This document shows positions 6,214-8,651 of a stretch of DNA of 8,651 nucleotides, piece after piece; the first letter of the stretch is position 1; each line of letters starts with the position of its first letter. Both the position numbers and the translations under genes were made by a program. The notes under the pieces were generated by a model. The model worked only from the letters and a program-made list of their open reading frames with translations, ran no database searches and had not been told where the DNA came from. Origin of the DNA: Syntrophomonadaceae bacterium (GTDB taxonomy: Bacteria > Bacillota_D > Dethiobacteria > DTU022 > PWGO01); assembly GCA_003554535.1 (NCBI GenBank), contig PWGT01000091.1, forward strand, positions 1 to 8,651, given 5' to 3'.

Positions 6214-7125
6214 GTGTCTGATAAAGAGAAAAAACGATATTTTACGATTATGATCATACCTCACAACGAAGAATCGGTTTTAAACTTGCGAATACCAATG
6301 TATTTCTTTCAGTTTTTAAGTATTGTATTAATAGGCGGACTCATTGCTGTCTTTATCTGGTTTAACTCCCTTTGGAAATTGCAATCTGATGCTGCAGAAA
6401 GCAGTCAGTTACGCACCGAGAACCGTACTTTACAAGAAGATATTGATCAAATGGCACAGGAAACAGAAGAGCTTGTGGAATATGTCAAGCATTTGGAACA
6501 GTTGACCATGGAAGTTCGTCAGATGGTTGATCTGCCAGTTGATGAACAGCAAGAGCATGAGGTTCTCACTTATTTGGGGGATAATGAACAGGGTAGAATC
6601 CTGGCTAGCCGTGGAGGCAACCCGGTTATTGAGCGGAACCAGGCAAATATTTCCCACCTACATAGTTTTCTGCCTGAGTTAAGTGAAGATCTCTTCCAGT
6701 TAAAAGAGGATGTCACTGATTACAAACTTGAAATGGCAGCAACTCCATCGATTTGGCCGACACAGGGGCGGGTTACTTCAGAATTTGGCCCACGGTCAGC
6801 ACCTTTTTCCGGGAGAAGGGAGTTTCACTATGGTATAGATATTGCCGGTCCACGTGGAACTCCAATCTATGCCGTTGCCGATGGAATTATTGACCTGGCT
6901 ACATACAGGAGGGGCTTGGGTAATACGGTCATTATTGAACACGGTTATGGTTACCGAACGGTTTATGCGCACTTATCTGATTTTGAAGTATCAGAAGGAC
7001 AGGAAATTGAAGAAGGTGAGTTAATTGGTTCCATGGGAAGTACGGGTTTTAGTACTGGACCTCACTTACACTATGAAGTGCATGTTGATGGCGTCGCAGT
7101 AGAGCCAAGGGACTATTTGCCTTAG
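6214..7125 (+). CDS. Membrane-anchored M23 family metallopeptidase (LytM-type peptidoglycan endopeptidase)
   Basis: M23 peptidases cut peptide cross-links in peptidoglycan. The 303-residue protein begins with a short charged cytoplasmic part (MSDKEKKRYFTIMIIPHNEE). A transmembrane helix follows at about 30-52 (rich in F, L, I, V), then a coiled coil at about 55-105. The C-terminal M23 domain runs from about 180 to 303. Zinc ligands are visible as H205-x3-D209 in HYGID and the second histidine of HLH (284-286); H253 in YAHLS is the usual catalytic histidine. All are present, so the enzyme should be active outside the membrane. GTG 6214 follows GGAGGTGA (6199-6206) by 7 nt; an in-frame TTG at 6175 would add 13 residues and has no good site. 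The next gene is a bactofilin, a known partner type. The TAG stop lies in the TTAGTAT motif at the edge of repeat copy 3. Confidence 0.93.
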   Translation: MSDKEKKRYFTIMIIPHNEESVLNLRIPMYFFQFLSIVLIGGLIAVFIWFNSLWKLQSDAAESSQLRTENRTLQEDIDQMAQETEELVEYVKHLEQLTMEVRQMVDLPVDEQQEHEVLTYLGDNEQGRILASRGGNPVIERNQANISHLHSFLPELSEDLFQLKEDVTDYKLEMAATPSIWPTQGRVTSEFGPRSAPFSGRREFHYGIDIAGPRGTPIYAVADGIIDLATYRRGLGNTVIIEHGYGYRTVYAHLSDFEVSEGQEIEEGELIGSMGSTGFSTGPHLHYEVHVDGVAVEPRDYLP

Positions 7126-7190
7126 TATGAAAATGGAGTTTTAAGTTTCCCGGTATCGGCTCCGGTTATCTTCGCGGCAAAGTGCTAGGG
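7125..7190 (+). repeat. Structured repeat element, copy 3 (5' fragment)
   Basis: Sixty-six bases match the first part of copy 2 with only two substitutions (a T in CGGTATCGG and a T in AAAGTGCT). Similarity stops abruptly after GTGCTAGGG at 7190. The fragment starts inside the M23 stop codon (TTAGTAT, 7122-7128). The downstream pairing partner of AAAGTGCT is absent, so this copy cannot fold like copies 2 and 4. Confidence 0.85.
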
Positions 7191-7194
7191 ACTG

Positions 7195-7255
7195 CTTTAT
7201 TCCCATTCCCTGTTTTGCCTCGCTAAAAGCGTTGGCAGGCAATAGTAAAATAAAG
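7195..7255 (+). repeat. Nested inverted repeat following truncated copy 3
   Basis: CTTTATT (7195-7201) is complementary to AATAAAG (7249-7255). Inside, TTGCCT-CGCT (7215-7224) pairs with AGCG (7228-7231) and AGGCAA (7237-7242), with an AAA loop and a 5-nt bulge. There is no T-tract, so it is a poor terminator. It could be the right end of a shortened element or a leader structure in the bactofilin transcript. Confidence 0.4.
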
Positions 7256-7289
7256 ATCAAGTATACTTATTTGAAACGAGGCGATAGGT

Positions 7290-7856
7290 TTGTTTAAAAA
7301 GAAAAAAGGCGCTGACCCACGAAAGATTGATACCTTAATAGGTAAAGATACCAGTATGACAGGTACGTTAGATGCTAAAGGAACAATAAGAATTGATGGA
7401 TCTTTTGAAGGGAAGGTTTCTTCTCAAAGTGATGTTATTATAGGAGGAAATGCTTCCGTGAAAGCAAACGTGAAAGGGAAGAATGTGACTCTGGCCGGGA
7501 AGCTAGAAGGCGATGTTGATGTAGAAAATAAGCTGGAGATATTGAATAAAGGGGCATTGCACGGCGATATCAAGACGGGACTTCTTACAGTGGAAGAAGG
7601 AGGTTATTTTACAGGACTATGTAATATGACCGATAACGGTAAAAAACCCTTTAACCCTACTCAGAAAAAGTATACTCAACAAGAAAATATAGACTCTGAA
7701 GAAAATGAAAAAGAGAACCAGGAAGCCGTTACTTCGGGTTCATCTTCGAGTTCAATGGATAATAAAGTTGAAAGTAACGTTCCGGAAGAAAAAGGGAAAG
7801 GTAAAGGTAAAGGAAAAGGGAAAGAAATTCAAGGTAAGCAGTCAGGTAAAAAGTAA
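7290..7856 (+). CDS. Bactofilin family cytoskeletal protein
   Basis: Bactofilins polymerise without nucleotide into filaments at the membrane and position cell-wall enzymes; several are paired with M23 peptidases (for example CcmA with Csd proteins in Helicobacter). The 188-residue protein has the lysine-rich N-terminus MFKKKKG. A beta-helical core (about 14-112) shows the family rhythm: TLIGKDTSMTGTLDAKGTIR, then IDGSFEGKV and LAGKLEGDV, and IKTGLLTVEEGGYFTGLC. The tail (about 120-188) is acidic and serine-rich, then ends in five lysine-glycine repeats (168-177) and more lysines, which is longer than usual and probably disordered. TTG 7290 is used as start because it gives the family N-terminus and GAGGCG lies about 7 nt upstream. 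It follows the M23 gene in the same direction and converges with yyaC without spacing. Confidence 0.9.
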   Translation: MFKKKKGADPRKIDTLIGKDTSMTGTLDAKGTIRIDGSFEGKVSSQSDVIIGGNASVKANVKGKNVTLAGKLEGDVDVENKLEILNKGALHGDIKTGLLTVEEGGYFTGLCNMTDNGKKPFNPTQKKYTQQENIDSEENEKENQEAVTSGSSSSSMDNKVESNVPEEKGKGKGKGKGKEIQGKQSGKK

Positions 7857-8450
7857 CTAAAGCTTCTTCAATTCAATTTCGGTAAGGGCGTTGAATATTC
7901 CCCTGGCGATAAATCGAGACATTGGTATTACGGTGCCCAGGCGCGTATTTTGCAGCACCATGAATTCCATTGCCCCTCCCACGTTAACGATACCCGTAAT
8001 GAATATATCACCAACAGGGGGCAAATTCTTTTTTACACCTGCCCCAGGAATTAAACTTCCTTTTCCAACCTCCAGAAAACCGATCTTTTCTTTTCGGCCC
8101 AGGCATGCATCAACAGCAGCAATTGCTGGAGAATTATAATCATGATTAATTTGTTCCAGGGTAGCAGCCAAATTAAGAGCATGCACGGGATAAGAGATTG
8201 TCCCTAAAATTGTGCATCGGCCTGGATTTAACTCTTCAAGTATTGATCCCGTCATAGGTCCGAGCGAATCCCCGGTACATCGGTCGCTTCCAATACAAAG
8301 AATGATTAGCTGTTCATGACTACTAAACAGATTAGTAAACAAATAGGTCAGGGTTAAGCTAAACTGAGAAAGAGACTCTTGCTTGCCTGGATCTATAGTG
8401 GAAAAAAAAGGCGGGGTCGGTTTATTTTTTTTTCTAAGCGTGAGGTTCAT
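7857..8450 (-). CDS. yyaC: Spore protease-like protein YyaC (DUF1256)
   Basis: YyaC proteins are sporulation-associated relatives of the germination protease fold; their substrate is not established. The 197-residue protein carries the family signature CIGSDRCTGDSLGP (52-65), followed by GTISYPVHALNLA and then VDACLG (113-118). The C-terminal half has NLPPVGDIFITGIVNVGG. The N-terminal 45 residues are variable and polar. ATG at 8450 (complement) is supported by AGGAGG at 8457-8462 (complement), 6 nt away. The stop touches the bactofilin stop codon, so the two genes converge with no intergenic base and no terminator hairpin was seen. Repeat copy 4 begins directly at the ribosome-binding site, so the promoter must be inside the repeat or beyond the window. 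Confidence 0.93.
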   Translation of the reverse strand: MNLTLRKKNKPTPPFFSTIDPGKQESLSQFSLTLTYLFTNLFSSHEQLIILCIGSDRCTGDSLGPMTGSILEELNPGRCTILGTISYPVHALNLAATLEQINHDYNSPAIAAVDACLGRKEKIGFLEVGKGSLIPGAGVKKNLPPVGDIFITGIVNVGGAMEFMVLQNTRLGTVIPMSRFIARGIFNALTEIELKKL

Positions 8451-8462
8451 TTGGGTCCTCCT

Positions 8463-8651
8463 GTTAGTATGAAAATGGAGTATTAAATTTCCCGGTATCG
8501 GCTCCGGTTATCTTCGCGGCAAAGCGCTAGGGCTCAGTTCAAGCTTCCCGCCGGCTGACCTGCAAACTTAGGCATCCTGCCACGGTTGCAGGCGGCGGGC
8601 GTCCATGCCCGCCGGGCCGACTCCCAGCTTTCACTTCGCCAAGCGCTTTTA
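8463..8651 (+). ncRNA. Structured repeat element, copy 4 (cut by window end)
   Basis: GTTAGTATGAAAATGGAG opens a copy that aligns with copy 2 over its whole visible length, including CCTGCAAACTTA, the GGCGGGC/GCCCGCC hairpin and CCAAGCGCTTTT. AAAGCGCT (8521-8528) is perfectly complementary to AGCGCTTT (8642-8649). The 3' hairpin and the closing GTTAGTAT lie beyond the window. It has the same strand as the other copies and runs opposite to yyaC. The HEARO/omega-RNA assignment is an inference, as for copy 2. Confidence 0.6.

Noticed and set aside
8463..8480. CATACTAA on the complementary strand of copy 4 as a sporulation -10 box for yyaC
   Set aside because: It lies too close to the ribosome-binding site; a transcript starting from it would begin within or after AGGAGG.
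8483..8498. Noc-binding-site-like half site (ATTTCCCGG) in copy 4, with TTTCCCGG in copies 2 and 3
   Set aside because: Only the left half of ATTTCCCGGGAAAT matches; the right half is not present, and the bases are part of the conserved repeat structure.
5594..8651. The repeats as a CRISPR array or as REP sequences
   Set aside because: Units are about 300 nt, separated by kilobases and genes, unlike short regular CRISPR repeats or small REP palindromes.
1..8651. oriC within the window
   Set aside because: No cluster of TTATNCACA-like DnaA boxes was seen, although gene order implies that the origin is nearby.

Overview
The window is a stretch of chromosome from a low-to-moderate-GC, spore-forming Firmicute, most likely class Clostridia. 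Three things point there: the origin-proximal order khpB(jag) - mnmE - rsmG - noc - parA(soj) - parB(spo0J); the following block of M23 peptidase, bactofilin and yyaC; and the presence of the spore-associated gene yyaC and of a Noc-type ParB paralogue. I cannot name a species. No DnaA boxes, rRNA, tRNA, CRISPR array or transposase gene were seen.

Layout. Positions 1-57 hold the last codons of khpB/jag, followed by a terminator (78-116). Next comes a GC-rich structured repeat (about 114-343, copy 1). mnmE (429-1874) and rsmG (1897-2622) follow with only 22 nt between them. mnmG, which normally sits between these two genes, is absent. noc (2796-3668) ends in a strong terminator. parA (3806-4564) and parB (4561-5469) overlap by 4 nt, and a perfect 16-bp parS site begins on the first base after the parB stop. 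A terminator closes parB and runs directly into the best full-length copy of the repeat (5594-5902, copy 2). An AT-rich leader precedes a membrane-anchored M23 endopeptidase gene (6214-7125). Its stop codon overlaps the left boundary of a truncated repeat (7125-7190, copy 3). A bactofilin gene (7290-7856) converges with yyaC (7857-8450, minus strand) with no spacing. A fourth repeat copy (8463 to the window edge) abuts the yyaC ribosome-binding site.

How the genes work together. ParA, ParB and parS form the origin segregation system. Noc, a ParB paralogue, couples chromosome position to inhibition of division. The M23 peptidase and bactofilin look like a cell-wall shaping pair, and YyaC belongs to sporulation. 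MnmE and RsmG modify tRNA and 16S rRNA.

The most interesting non-coding signal is the dispersed repeat family: four same-strand copies, all starting in GTATGAAAA. The two complete copies share a 3' hairpin followed by GTTAGTAT. Conserved long-range pairings and compensatory changes between copies indicate a structured RNA. Overall character, size and the ATGA at the left edge suggest stand-alone HEARO/omega-RNA-like elements (the RNA partner of IscB/IsrB nucleases) without their protein gene. That family assignment is an inference from memory and needs a covariance-model search.
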